The notes beneath the pieces are model-generated. The model saw nothing but the letters and a program-made list of their open reading frames with translations, was not told where the DNA came from and did not search any database. Both the position numbers and the translations under genes were made by a program. Positions 41,808 to 50,536 of a DNA stretch of 64,000 nt are shown here, piece after piece (the first letter of the stretch is position 1; every line of letters begins with the position of its first letter). The stretch is from Anaerosacchariphilus hominis (lineage in GTDB: Bacteria; Bacillota; Clostridia; Lachnospirales; Lachnospiraceae): positions 124,001 to 188,000 of the forward strand of contig NZ_JACOOR010000003.1 in NCBI RefSeq assembly GCF_014290175.1, written 5' to 3'.

Positions 41808-42374
41808 ATGAGAACAAAACTGAAAATTACCGAAGGCATTTTCCCCATGCCGGTTCTGATGGTTGCAACTTACAACGAGGACGGCAGCGTCAATGTCATG
41901 AACGCCGCATGGGGCACCATGCAGGAGCGGGACTCCGTTGTTCTGAACCTCACCGAGACACACAAGACCGTACAGAACATCAAGGCACGGGGAGCATTCA
42001 CCGTCAGCATTGCCGATGCTGCCCACATAGTGGAAGCAGACTATTTCGGCGTAGAGTCCGGCAATAAAGTCGCCGATAAATTTGCCCGCAGCGGTCTGAC
42101 CGCCAGCAAAGCAGAAACTGTAGATGCCCCTGTCATCAACGAGTTCCCGATCTGCCTGGAGTGCAGGTTCATCGAGTATCAGAACAATGAATACGGATGC
42201 GGCGTCATCGGCAAGGTGATCAATGTCACTGCCGATGAGAGCGTTATGGTGGATGGAAAAATTGATATGTCTAAGGTCAACGCCATCGCATTTGACCCCT
42301 ACACCCACGGCTATTATAAAGTCACCGAGCGTGTGGGCGAAGCATTCCGAGATGGCTTAAAGCTGAAAAAGTAA
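41808..42374 (+). CDS. Flavin reductase / flavoredoxin family protein
   Basis: 188 residues with GGAGG upstream. The FMN-binding split barrel is visible from MPVLMVATYNEDGSVNVMNAAWGTM through FTVSIADAAHIVEADYFG to a late CRFIEYQNNEYGCGVIGKVI. It probably reduces or carries flavin, perhaps for detoxification together with the HxlR sensor. It follows an intact promoter and stands alone. Confidence 0.88.
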   Translation: MRTKLKITEGIFPMPVLMVATYNEDGSVNVMNAAWGTMQERDSVVLNLTETHKTVQNIKARGAFTVSIADAAHIVEADYFGVESGNKVADKFARSGLTASKAETVDAPVINEFPICLECRFIEYQNNEYGCGVIGKVINVTADESVMVDGKIDMSKVNAIAFDPYTHGYYKVTERVGEAFRDGLKLKK

Positions 42375-42385
42375 GGTGTGCAGAA

Positions 42386-43303
42386 AAGGGGCTGTCGCAC
42401 TAGCAAATATTTTTTGCTGGGCGGCAGCCTTGCTTTATGCCCAAATGGGGGAGAAATCGGTTGTGATTTCGCCCCATCCCTTATAAACACAGTTCATTCC
42501 CAGACATCCCTTTCGGCATGCCTGATTTCAAACTGTTTTGTTTTCAACCATTAAAATCTATGCTGTCTTTAATGAAAAAAGATGACTCCACGTTCTTCCG
42601 GTCTGAATCTTGCAATGAAGCTTATTGATATTTCGTCCCATCGCCAAAAGGATGCTCTCTGCCAGTGCATTTGCTTTTCCTCGGTACAGATATCTTCGAA
42701 AATTCATGTCTTCCTTTACATCAGCAAATGAACCTTCGGCCTGAATACTGCGATTCATACGGAGCATCGTTCCATACTCACTTGTGATCCGTTCCAGATC
42801 TTCTGCACGTTTTTGACTCATCGTCTTCGAGACCATCAGCACTCTATTACGTTTTTCCATAGGTGTTTTGCAGTTGTTTCCCTTGATACATTCCGTTTTA
42901 TAAGGACAGCCGGTACAGTCTGGACTTCTGTAATAAGTTTTTACACTGACATATCCGCTGGCTGTTTTACTTCTGCGTTCATTTGTAACAGTCAGTTCCC
43001 TTCCATTCCGACAGATATAGCTGTCTCTGTCTGCGTGATACTCCATGTTTTCTCTTCTGCTGAAAGGTCCATTTTCTCCACAAAGGCACTTACCAGACGA
43101 ACTGGATCATCAGATGGAATAGAAATCTCTAAATCCAGCGGAAGTTTGATTTGATAATACAGCGAAAATGAGGTATAATCCCTCTGTATTATTTTGTTTA
43201 GTCGCATAAACTGATTATACCACGAACGCCGGGCTTTTCGAAGCTCGGCGTTTTGTGTTGGATATATAAAATGAGCTGCCGCACGTTAGTGCGACAGCCC
43301 CTT
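42386..43303. mobile_element. Deleted IS1182-type insertion sequence
   Basis: Perfect 17-bp terminal inverted repeats, AAGGGGCTGTCGCACTA at 42386-42402 and its complement at 43287-43303, frame a 918-bp element. Inside are an N-terminal fragment (43207 leftward) and a C-terminal fragment of one transposase. Full-length elements of this type are about 1.6-2 kb, so about half has been lost. No clear target-site duplication is visible in the flanks. Confidence 0.8.
42558..43207 (-). pseudogene. IS1182-family transposase remnant with internal deletion
   Basis: The N-terminal frame (42992-43207) starts MRLNKIIQRDYTSFSLYYQI and includes IPSDDPVRLVSAFVEKMDL, as in IS1182 transposases. The C-terminal frame (42558-43046) carries the Cys-rich segment (SPDCTGCPYKTECIKG) and the end FADVKEDMNFRRYLYRGK. 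The DDE core between them is missing and the two parts are in different frames, so no transposase is made. Confidence 0.8.
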
Positions 43304-43337
43304 CTTAAAATATGTAGATTTCACAAATTCTAAGTTG

Positions 43338-43625
43338 TCAAACAGCGTTCGTTGTTTCGCTTTGTGGCATTTTTACACACTGCTGAATCACACCTGTAAC
43401 ATACGTAATAGAATCGTTGCAGTCGTTCTTGAGCCATTCTGAGATAATTGCCATCAGTCCCCGAATATAAAAGGCCATGATATAAGGTCGATCTTGCTGT
43501 AGTACACCGTAGCGGTCGAGAATCGGCGTAAACACATGACGGAACATCCGAGAGTGTGAAACTTTTTTTGTAAAATAGTATTTAGAAGGTTCTTCTAGCA
43601 AGTGTGGTATTGATTTCCTTTCCAA
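43338..43625 (-). pseudogene. C-terminal remnant of a TetR/AcrR-family regulator
   Basis: The 95 codons (HSRMFRHVFTPILDRYGVL, YIMAFYIRGLMAIISEWLK) correspond to a TetR C-terminal ligand domain only; no HTH precedes it, and 43626-43701 does not encode one. It lies at the edge of the IS remnant, which may have caused the loss. A TetR-like operator without an intact TetR gene lies 3 kb away at 40028. Confidence 0.6.
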
Positions 43626-43701
43626 ATAACAAAAAATGATTAGGGCAATCCGAAACTCAATCGTCTATTTTTCATAGAGAACACTGGCCGACCTCATATC
43701 A

Positions 43702-44403
43702 TTAATTTACTTTCATCATACGATAGCCCACACCAATATGTGTTTGAATATATTGTGGAGACTCCTCTGTTGGCTCCAGTTTTTTTCGCAATGTTGCCAT
43801 AAATACCCGCAGCGAAGCCACATCGTTATCCCAACTGCGGCCCCAGATATTTTGTGTGATAAAGGTATGGGTCAGTACCTTGCCGACATTCTTGGATAGC
43901 AGACACAACAGCTTATACTCAATGGGTGTCAGGTGAAGTTCGTTTTCATCCAGATAAGCGCATCCCCCGGCATAATCCACTTTCAACTTACCATTCACAA
44001 ATACAGAACTGGCAGTAAACATCTCTGCCGTCATCAGAGAGAGTCTTCGCTGCGTCACCCGAAGTCGTGCCAGCAGTTCTTCTACCGAAAAGGGCTTTGT
44101 CAAATAATCGTCCGCTCCGGCATCCAGCGCCTTGATTTTATCGTTATCCTCGCTTCGGGCGCTGATTACAATAATCGGAACATTGGACCAAGAGCGAACC
44201 GTCTGAATGACTTGAACGCCATCCATATCCGGCAAGCCCAAATCCAGCAAGATGATTTCAGGATTGTGCGATGTGGTCTCCATAATGGCTGCCGAGCCAT
44301 TAGGTGCTACCACATAACGATAATCATTTGTTTTTAAAGTGGTCGTAATGAGATTTCGTACAGACGGGTCATCCTCAACCACTAATATCAAAGGTTTATT
44401 CAT
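43702..44403 (-). CDS. kdpE: Response regulator KdpE (OmpR family)
   Basis: 233 residues: receiver with VVEDDPSVRN, ILLDLGLPDMDG (phospho-Asp) and YLTKPFSVEE, then a winged helix (ELHLTPIEYKLLCLLSKNVGKVLTH...). It overlaps kdpD by 8 bases. KdpE activates kdpFABC under potassium limitation. Being at the end of the same cluster, it is translated together with its kinase. Confidence 0.93.
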   Translation of the reverse strand: MNKPLILVVEDDPSVRNLITTTLKTNDYRYVVAPNGSAAIMETTSHNPEIILLDLGLPDMDGVQVIQTVRSWSNVPIIVISARSEDNDKIKALDAGADDYLTKPFSVEELLARLRVTQRRLSLMTAEMFTASSVFVNGKLKVDYAGGCAYLDENELHLTPIEYKLLCLLSKNVGKVLTHTFITQNIWGRSWDNDVASLRVFMATLRKKLEPTEESPQYIQTHIGVGYRMMKVN

Positions 44404-47089
44404 GAAGTTCTACCTCCCCTGCAGGTAATGTAAATGTGAACACAGTGCCATTTGGCTGATTGTCTGATACGGAAATCGTGCCGCCGTGGGCGGTCACAAT
44501 GGACTTACAGAGGGACAGCCCCAATCCAAGGCTTCTGCGGCTGTCGACCACTTTATTGGCCCCACTATAAAACATATCGAAAATACGGGGTTTCTGCTCA
44601 TCGGGAATCCCAGGGCCGTTGTCGGAAACGGAAACCGTGACCCATTGCTCTTTTTGATCGGTATGTATTTCAATTACTGAACCGACAGGGGTATATTTGA
44701 TGGCGTTGTCAACCAAATTGATAATCACCTGAACGATCAGCTTCGCATCAATGTGGGCAAGGATAAAGTCTTTACCGCTGGTCACACGAATGGTGTGTTC
44801 TTTACTTTTTCTGTTGATGTGCTTCAGCGCTTCAGAAACGACCTCATCCATGAGTTCGATACTCCGAGTTAGATTGACCTGTCCGCCCTCAATTCGTGTG
44901 ACTGCCAACAGGTTTTCAACGAGATTAATCAGCCACATGGAATCGTCATAAATATCGGTAAAGGTCTGCTCCCGCAATGCATCATCCATCTTTTTATAAT
45001 TTGCAAGCAAATTGTCTGCGCTGCCGGAAATCGCTGTCAAAGGCGTCCGAAGATCATGAGAGATTGCCCGCAGCAGGTTAGCACGAAGCTGTTCATTTTG
45101 TGCCAGAACAGCCGCTTCCTCTTTTTCTTTGGCGTTTTTGATGTTTTCAAGTGCCAAAGCGCACTCGCCCAGAATAGAGAGGAGTACGCTGTTTTCGAAA
45201 GAGTCCAGCGGAATACCGTTCACCGCAATACCAGCCACTCCATATACATGCTGGTTAACCCGAATTGCAAGGTATAGACACTTTGCACTGGATAATGTAT
45301 CGGTCGTTGCTCCTGCGTGTTTGTTATTTCGGAAGGCCCAATCGGCGACTGCTTTCTCATTCTCAGAAATTAAATCCTCTTGAGTGCTATTAACAGTACG
45401 AAAAACGTTGGGGGTGGCAAGTTCTTTACCATCAGACAGGTAGACGACGATATCTTTTTTCAGCAACTTCATGAGTTGCCCTGCCGTAACGGTGATTACC
45501 GCTTTCTCATCCTGTTCTTTTTGCAAAAGCTGATTGGTTTCAAAGAGAATCTTTGTACGGTAAGCTGTATGGGCAGATTGTTTCGCATTTTCTTTCAGCC
45601 GGGTAGCGAGAGATCCGGAAAGCAGTGTTACTATAAACATAATGGTAAAGGTAACAATATAGTTCGGATCGTCAAAATGGAATGTCAGTCTCGGAGTGGT
45701 AAAAAAGAAATTGAAAACCAGCACACTGACAACCGAGGTCAGAATCCCGCACAGTCGGTTGGTTGTGATTACAGCGGTCACAAGTACGCCTAATATGTAA
45801 ACTGCGATAATATTACTCTCCGTGAACCCAAGAGCGTCAAAGCTACAGCCAATCAGTGTAGCTACCAGCAATACGACTATACTCTTCAGAACATCACGCA
45901 GGGGCATCGCATCTACCTGCGCCTTACTCTTTTTTTCCTGATAGCTGGTTCCTGTGCTGGCATCCGGTATCACATGAATATCCAGATTAGGTACGCTGGA
46001 AATCAGGCGTTCCGTCAAGGTGGGCTTGCTGAAAATATTCTTTCGTGCAATGGTACTTCGTCCAATTACAATTTTTGAGATGCCGGAAAGACGGGCAAAT
46101 TCCGCAATCTGATAAGGCACGTCATCGCCATAACTTGTCTCAATCGCAGCGCCGAGTTGCTGGGCCAGACGCTTATTATCCTGCAAACGCTTTTTATCAT
46201 CGTCACTCATCGCCGCTGTATTTGGCGTTTCCACATAAAGAGCGGTAAATGTTCCCCGAAAGGCTCTTGCCATCCTTGCAGCAGTACGAATGATTTTTGC
46301 GTTGGATGGCGACGAGGAAAGACATGCCAGAATGCGCTCGTCTGTATGGTAATCGCCTCGGCTCTGTACTCTGGCGCTTTCCGTCAACAAGTTCACCCAG
46401 TCAGCGCACCGACGGAGGGCGATTTCCCGCAATGCGGTGAGATTTTCCAGCGTGAAAAAATTAACTGTTGCCCGCTGCGCCTGATCTTCCCGGTACACAT
46501 TTCCACTTGCCAGTCGTTCCAGCAACTCCGCAGGCTCAATATCCACCAGTTCTACCTGATCTGCTTGATCAAAGGTGGAATCCGGAATGCGCTCCCGCAC
46601 AAGAATTCCGGTGATAGAGGCTACTGTATCGTTGAGACTCTCGATATGTTGGACATTTACAGTCGTATAGACATCAATTCCAGTATTTAGCAGTTCCTGA
46701 ACATCCTGATACCGCTTCGTGTGCCGACTGCTTTCGGCGTTGGTATGGGCAAACTCATCCACCAGTATGAGCTGGGGATTTCGCTTGAGCGCAGCATCAA
46801 TATCAAATTCACGAAGGGTCATTCCTTCGTAAGCAACTTGTTTCACAGGAAGCTGCTCCAAGCCGTCCAGAAGTGCCATCGTCTGGGGGCGGGCATGGGG
46901 TTCTATGTATCCAGCAACCACATCGATGCCACGCTCCTTAGCCTGATGAGCCGCCTGAAGCATGGCATAGGTCTTTCCGACACCTGCGGCATAACCGAAA
47001 AAGATTTTGAGTTTTCCGCTTTTCTTAGTGGATGCATCGTTACGGATCGCACGAAGAAGCTGATCCGGATCTTGTCTTGGCAGTTCCAT
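44396..47089 (-). CDS. kdpD: Osmosensitive potassium sensor histidine kinase KdpD
   Basis: 897 residues from the ATG at 47089 (MELPRQDPDQLLRAI), preceded by AGGAGGG. In order: N-terminal KdpD domain with P-loop GYAAGVGKTYAML and LILVDEFAHTNA; a UspA-like domain (ERILACLSSSPSN); four membrane helices (about residues 400-500); a GAF-like region; HisKA (RAISHDLRTPLTAI); ATPase (VDNAIKY, SDNGPGIP, GLGLSLC). This is a full-length KdpD, as in Proteobacteria, not the short form found in some Firmicutes. Confidence 0.94.
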   Translation of the reverse strand: MELPRQDPDQLLRAIRNDASTKKSGKLKIFFGYAAGVGKTYAMLQAAHQAKERGIDVVAGYIEPHARPQTMALLDGLEQLPVKQVAYEGMTLREFDIDAALKRNPQLILVDEFAHTNAESSRHTKRYQDVQELLNTGIDVYTTVNVQHIESLNDTVASITGILVRERIPDSTFDQADQVELVDIEPAELLERLASGNVYREDQAQRATVNFFTLENLTALREIALRRCADWVNLLTESARVQSRGDYHTDERILACLSSSPSNAKIIRTAARMARAFRGTFTALYVETPNTAAMSDDDKKRLQDNKRLAQQLGAAIETSYGDDVPYQIAEFARLSGISKIVIGRSTIARKNIFSKPTLTERLISSVPNLDIHVIPDASTGTSYQEKKSKAQVDAMPLRDVLKSIVVLLVATLIGCSFDALGFTESNIIAVYILGVLVTAVITTNRLCGILTSVVSVLVFNFFFTTPRLTFHFDDPNYIVTFTIMFIVTLLSGSLATRLKENAKQSAHTAYRTKILFETNQLLQKEQDEKAVITVTAGQLMKLLKKDIVVYLSDGKELATPNVFRTVNSTQEDLISENEKAVADWAFRNNKHAGATTDTLSSAKCLYLAIRVNQHVYGVAGIAVNGIPLDSFENSVLLSILGECALALENIKNAKEKEEAAVLAQNEQLRANLLRAISHDLRTPLTAISGSADNLLANYKKMDDALREQTFTDIYDDSMWLINLVENLLAVTRIEGGQVNLTRSIELMDEVVSEALKHINRKSKEHTIRVTSGKDFILAHIDAKLIVQVIINLVDNAIKYTPVGSVIEIHTDQKEQWVTVSVSDNGPGIPDEQKPRIFDMFYSGANKVVDSRRSLGLGLSLCKSIVTAHGGTISVSDNQPNGTVFTFTLPAGEVELHE

Positions 47090-47161
47090 TTTAACCCTCC
47101 TATCTGTCACTCAAGTAAAAGCGATTCCCTTTTTCAATATTATAACACACAACGTCAAAAC

Positions 47162-47680
47162 CTACATCTGCGACTGATCCACGGCAAATTTGTTCAGGCA
47201 TCCAATGAAAAAATCGATGACAGGTGATTTTTTGGAATCCCTCCATAGTGCTATTTGTGTGATTTGATTCTGGGTAATCGGCTCAATGGGAAAGTCAGCA
47301 TATTCCATCACAACTGGGGCGCAACGAAGAAGCACCATCCGTGCATTATAATGAGTTTTTTTTGATATGTCTGTATTCTCTGGTAAAAAAATTATGTCCA
47401 ATTTGTGTGTTTCCAGTTCTCTGCACAATTCACTTTCTTCTCCGCTGAAAATATGGATAGAGACATCTGGATGCTGCTTTCCGTAAGTCTCGAAAGTATC
47501 TGCGAGACCGCCTGCCATGAATGGGTTGGAAAAACCAATTCGCAAGCTGTTTTCGCCGTAAGTCAGAGCAGTTTCTTGTCTATTCCAATTGTTTTCCAGA
47601 AAAACATCCAGTTTATTCATCAGAAAATACCCAAAAATAAATATAGCTGATGTACTTACAAGTAAAATAACATCCTGCAT
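47162..47680 (-). CDS. Membrane-anchored LysR-effector-domain-like protein
   Basis: 172 residues from the ATG at 47680 (MQDVILLVSTSAIFIFGYFL). One N-terminal membrane helix is followed by about 140 residues that resemble half of a LysR substrate-binding domain: SLRIGFSNPFMAGGL, HPDVSIHIFSGEESELCREL, KLDIIFLPENTD. There is no HTH. It is encoded between ktrA-type and kdpD genes in the same direction. It may sense a small molecule at the membrane for the potassium systems; this role is inference. Confidence 0.6.
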   Translation of the reverse strand: MQDVILLVSTSAIFIFGYFLMNKLDVFLENNWNRQETALTYGENSLRIGFSNPFMAGGLADTFETYGKQHPDVSIHIFSGEESELCRELETHKLDIIFLPENTDISKKTHYNARMVLLRCAPVVMEYADFPIEPITQNQITQIALWRDSKKSPVIDFFIGCLNKFAVDQSQM

Positions 47681-47716
47681 GGATTCACCCCCCAATTCCT
47701 TTGATTTTTCTTGAAA

Positions 47717-48364
47717 TCAAGTATGAAAGCACTTTTGCAAATTTCTGTTACTTCCCAACGCCAACATGGTATCTCCTGCTTTCAGCACTGTGTCTGAAGA
47801 AATAGATAACTCCAGCTTGCCGCTTTTCTTGATTCCCATAATGTTAATATCGAATTTTTTACGAATATCAAGCTCTCCAATCGAATGGTCCGCCCAATCT
47901 TTGGGAATGGGAATCTCAAACATGGCATGATTTTCGTCCAGTTCTATGTAATCGAGAATGTGATTCGCACTGTAACGGATTGCTGTCCACTTTGCGAGCT
48001 GTTTTTCCGGGTAGACTACTTCATTTGCACCGTTACGCAGCAAAAATTTTTCCTGAACATCAGTTGCAGCTCTGGAAACTACAAACCTCGCTCCTAATTC
48101 ACTGAGCAGAGAAGTTGTTTCCAATGAACTTTGAAAGTTGTTGCCGATGGCCACAATGCATACATCATAGTTGCGAACACCGAGAGATTCCAAAAAATCG
48201 GCATTCGTACTGTCTCCAATCTGTGCATTGGTAACAAGGGGCAGAACAGCCTCTACACGTTCCTCCGAAGTATCTACCGCCATCACTTGATGACCCAAAT
48301 GATTTAAGTGCAGGGCAATATGCTTTCCAAATCGCCCCAGACCAATTAGAAGAATTGATTTCAT
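47717..48364 (-). CDS. ktrA: Potassium uptake regulatory subunit KtrA/TrkA (RCK domains)
   Basis: 215 residues: an N-terminal Rossmann RCK_N domain (ILLIGLGRFGKHIALHLNHLG, VDTSEERVEAV) and a C-terminal RCK_C domain (IMGIKKSGKLELSISSDTVLKAGDTMLALG). Such proteins gate KtrB/TrkH channels and bind NAD(H), ATP or c-di-AMP. It is encoded 10 bases after the ktrB gene. Confidence 0.9.
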   Translation of the reverse strand: MKSILLIGLGRFGKHIALHLNHLGHQVMAVDTSEERVEAVLPLVTNAQIGDSTNADFLESLGVRNYDVCIVAIGNNFQSSLETTSLLSELGARFVVSRAATDVQEKFLLRNGANEVVYPEKQLAKWTAIRYSANHILDYIELDENHAMFEIPIPKDWADHSIGELDIRKKFDINIMGIKKSGKLELSISSDTVLKAGDTMLALGSNRNLQKCFHT

Positions 48365-48374
48365 AATGTCTCCT

Positions 48375-49706
48375 TTATCCTACTGTTATTTTTTCCTTTG
48401 GTAGTTTTGAAACTTTCTTTTGTGCACTGGACAAGGCCGCAAAAATTAATGTAAGGCCACCGACTCGTCCAAAAAACATCAGCAGAATCAAAACACTCCG
48501 TGAGAACAGATTCAGTTCCGGCGTAATTCCCAGGGACAGGCCGACTGTGCCAACAGCCGAGGCAGTTTCAAAAAGGCAGGTAAGCATGGGAAGTCCTTCG
48601 GAAACGCTGATGATAAGGCCACCGGTACAACATAGCGTGATATACATAAGCGAAATTGTCGCTGCATTTTTTACGACATCATCATCGATGCGACGTCCAA
48701 AGAGGTTTGCATTTTCCCTGCGCCGAAAGGTGGAAATTGCAGTGGTAAGCAAAACAGCAATGGTTGTTGTTTTCAAACCGCCTGCGGTAGACCCGGGACT
48801 ACCGCCGATCAGCATCAGCGCAATGGTGATAAATTGTCCCGCCTCACTTAAATCCGTTAATTCCACCGTATTAAAACCCGCCGTTCGTGGTGTCACGGCT
48901 TGAAAAAGAGAAGATAAAAGCCGTTCCTTTCGTGTGAGATCAGCAAACTCAAAAAAATAAAAGTACATTGCCGGAGCGATCAATAAAACTGCTGTGGTAC
49001 AAAGAATCACCTTGCTCTGCATCCGATATTTGCGCAAATGCAATCGATTTGTCCGAATATCATCCCAAGTCAGAAAGCCGATGCCGCCAAACACAATTAA
49101 GAACATAATAGTAAGGTTTATGACTGGATTCGCTGCATAGCTGGTCAGGGAGGAAAAGGGAGTGCGCACACCCAACAGATCAAAGCCTGCGTTGCAAAAA
49201 GCGGACACGGAATGAAACAGTGCCATCCAAAGGCCAATTTTTCCGAAGTCACGGCAAAACACCGGTGCCATCACGGCTGCACACAGCAGTTCCATCACCA
49301 GTGTCACCCTGACGATAAAGCCAGTCAGGCGAACGATTCCTCCTACCTTTGGCGCTGAAATCGCCTCCTGCATGGTACTGCGCTGCATCAAAGAAATCTT
49401 CCGCCCGGAAATCATTGCAAAGGATGCGGCTACGGTAATAACCCCCATGCCTCCAATCTGAATCAGCAGTAAAATGACAAACTGGCCGAAGGCCGACCAG
49501 TATGTTGCCGTATCATGTATAATGAGTCCGGTTACACAGACTGCTGAAGTAGAAGTAAACAATGCCTCCGAGAAAGGCGTTGCCAGTCCGCTGCGACTGG
49601 AAAACGGTAGCATTAAAAGGAAGGTGCCGAAAAGGATCACACCGGAAAACCCGAGGATGATAATTTGAAACGAAGTCAACTTCCTTTTTAACAACACTAC
49701 TCCCAT
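48375..49706 (-). CDS. ktrB: Potassium translocating subunit KtrB/TrkH
   Basis: 443 residues, the KtrB length. Four selectivity-filter regions with glycine are visible: STSAVCVTGL, SVSAFCNAGF, AVTPRTAGF and TASAVGTVGL, in the order expected for the MPM-repeat channel. It moves potassium with its RCK partner. AAGGAGG precedes the ATG. The 207-base gap to kdpC contains a GCCCTT/AAGGGC hairpin and possibly the promoter for this second potassium unit. Confidence 0.92.
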   Translation of the reverse strand: MGVVLLKRKLTSFQIIILGFSGVILFGTFLLMLPFSSRSGLATPFSEALFTSTSAVCVTGLIIHDTATYWSAFGQFVILLLIQIGGMGVITVAASFAMISGRKISLMQRSTMQEAISAPKVGGIVRLTGFIVRVTLVMELLCAAVMAPVFCRDFGKIGLWMALFHSVSAFCNAGFDLLGVRTPFSSLTSYAANPVINLTIMFLIVFGGIGFLTWDDIRTNRLHLRKYRMQSKVILCTTAVLLIAPAMYFYFFEFADLTRKERLLSSLFQAVTPRTAGFNTVELTDLSEAGQFITIALMLIGGSPGSTAGGLKTTTIAVLLTTAISTFRRRENANLFGRRIDDDVVKNAATISLMYITLCCTGGLIISVSEGLPMLTCLFETASAVGTVGLSLGITPELNLFSRSVLILLMFFGRVGGLTLIFAALSSAQKKVSKLPKEKITVG

Positions 49707-49913
49707 AACTGCAATCCTCCTTTATACCCCTTTATGTGCCCTTAATCATAAATCAAAGGGCGTAAAGAAGGTAAAAGAGAATGTGTATCTGTATTAAGGC
49801 CGTCTAAAGATGCAGGACTTATTCTTTTTTATCATGAGCTTGTGCCAGAAATTCAATCAGCTGTTTCCTTGTCAGAATCCTGCATAAGACATCACAATTT
49901 TTGCTATGTTCAT

Positions 49914-50522
49914 TTATTCATCCAGGATACCATCCAGCATCAGATTGACCTCCAACACATTAACGGTTTCTTCGCCAAAGATGCCAAGGAATCGTCCGTC
50001 GGTGCAGTTTTGGATGATCTCACGCACTTCATCATCGGTCATATCATTCGCTTTTGCAATGCGTGCTACCTGATACTCCGCTGCCGCCGGGGAAATATGG
50101 GGATCAAGCCCACTGCCGGAACAGGTGACAAGCTCCACCGGAACAGCTGTTTCATCCATATCCGGGTCGGCAGCCCGGAGCTTTTCCACCCGCTCTGCCA
50201 CGAGCTGTGCATACTCCTCGCTTGCCGGAGAGATGTTAGATGGGGCGGCATACATCAGCGCCTTTCCGTTTTCATCTGTATAGGTAGAAACATCGATATT
50301 CATAATGCGCCCCCACATATGGGACTCATCCGTATATTGCTGCCCCAGCAACTCACAGCCGTATTTTTTTCCATCTACTTCAATGATACTTCCATTGGCA
50401 TTATCCGAGAAAATAAGCTGAGCAAATCCTGTGACAACACCCGTATAGATCACGCCGCACAGCAGAGTAAAGATTAAAAAGATCATACCTGCCTTTGGTA
50501 ATACACTTTTTATTGTTTTCAT
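49914..50522 (-). CDS. kdpC: Potassium-transporting ATPase subunit KdpC
   Basis: 202 residues with one N-terminal membrane helix (GMIFLIFTLLCGVIYTGVVTGFAQL), then the periplasmic domain. Family motifs present are SNISPASEEYAQLV, GSGLDPHISPAAAEYQVARIAKAN and LMLDGILD. It stabilises the KdpFABC complex and follows kdpB by 14 bases. Confidence 0.94.
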   Translation of the reverse strand: MKTIKSVLPKAGMIFLIFTLLCGVIYTGVVTGFAQLIFSDNANGSIIEVDGKKYGCELLGQQYTDESHMWGRIMNIDVSTYTDENGKALMYAAPSNISPASEEYAQLVAERVEKLRAADPDMDETAVPVELVTCSGSGLDPHISPAAAEYQVARIAKANDMTDDEVREIIQNCTDGRFLGIFGEETVNVLEVNLMLDGILDE

Positions 50523-50536
50523 GATATATCCCCTCC

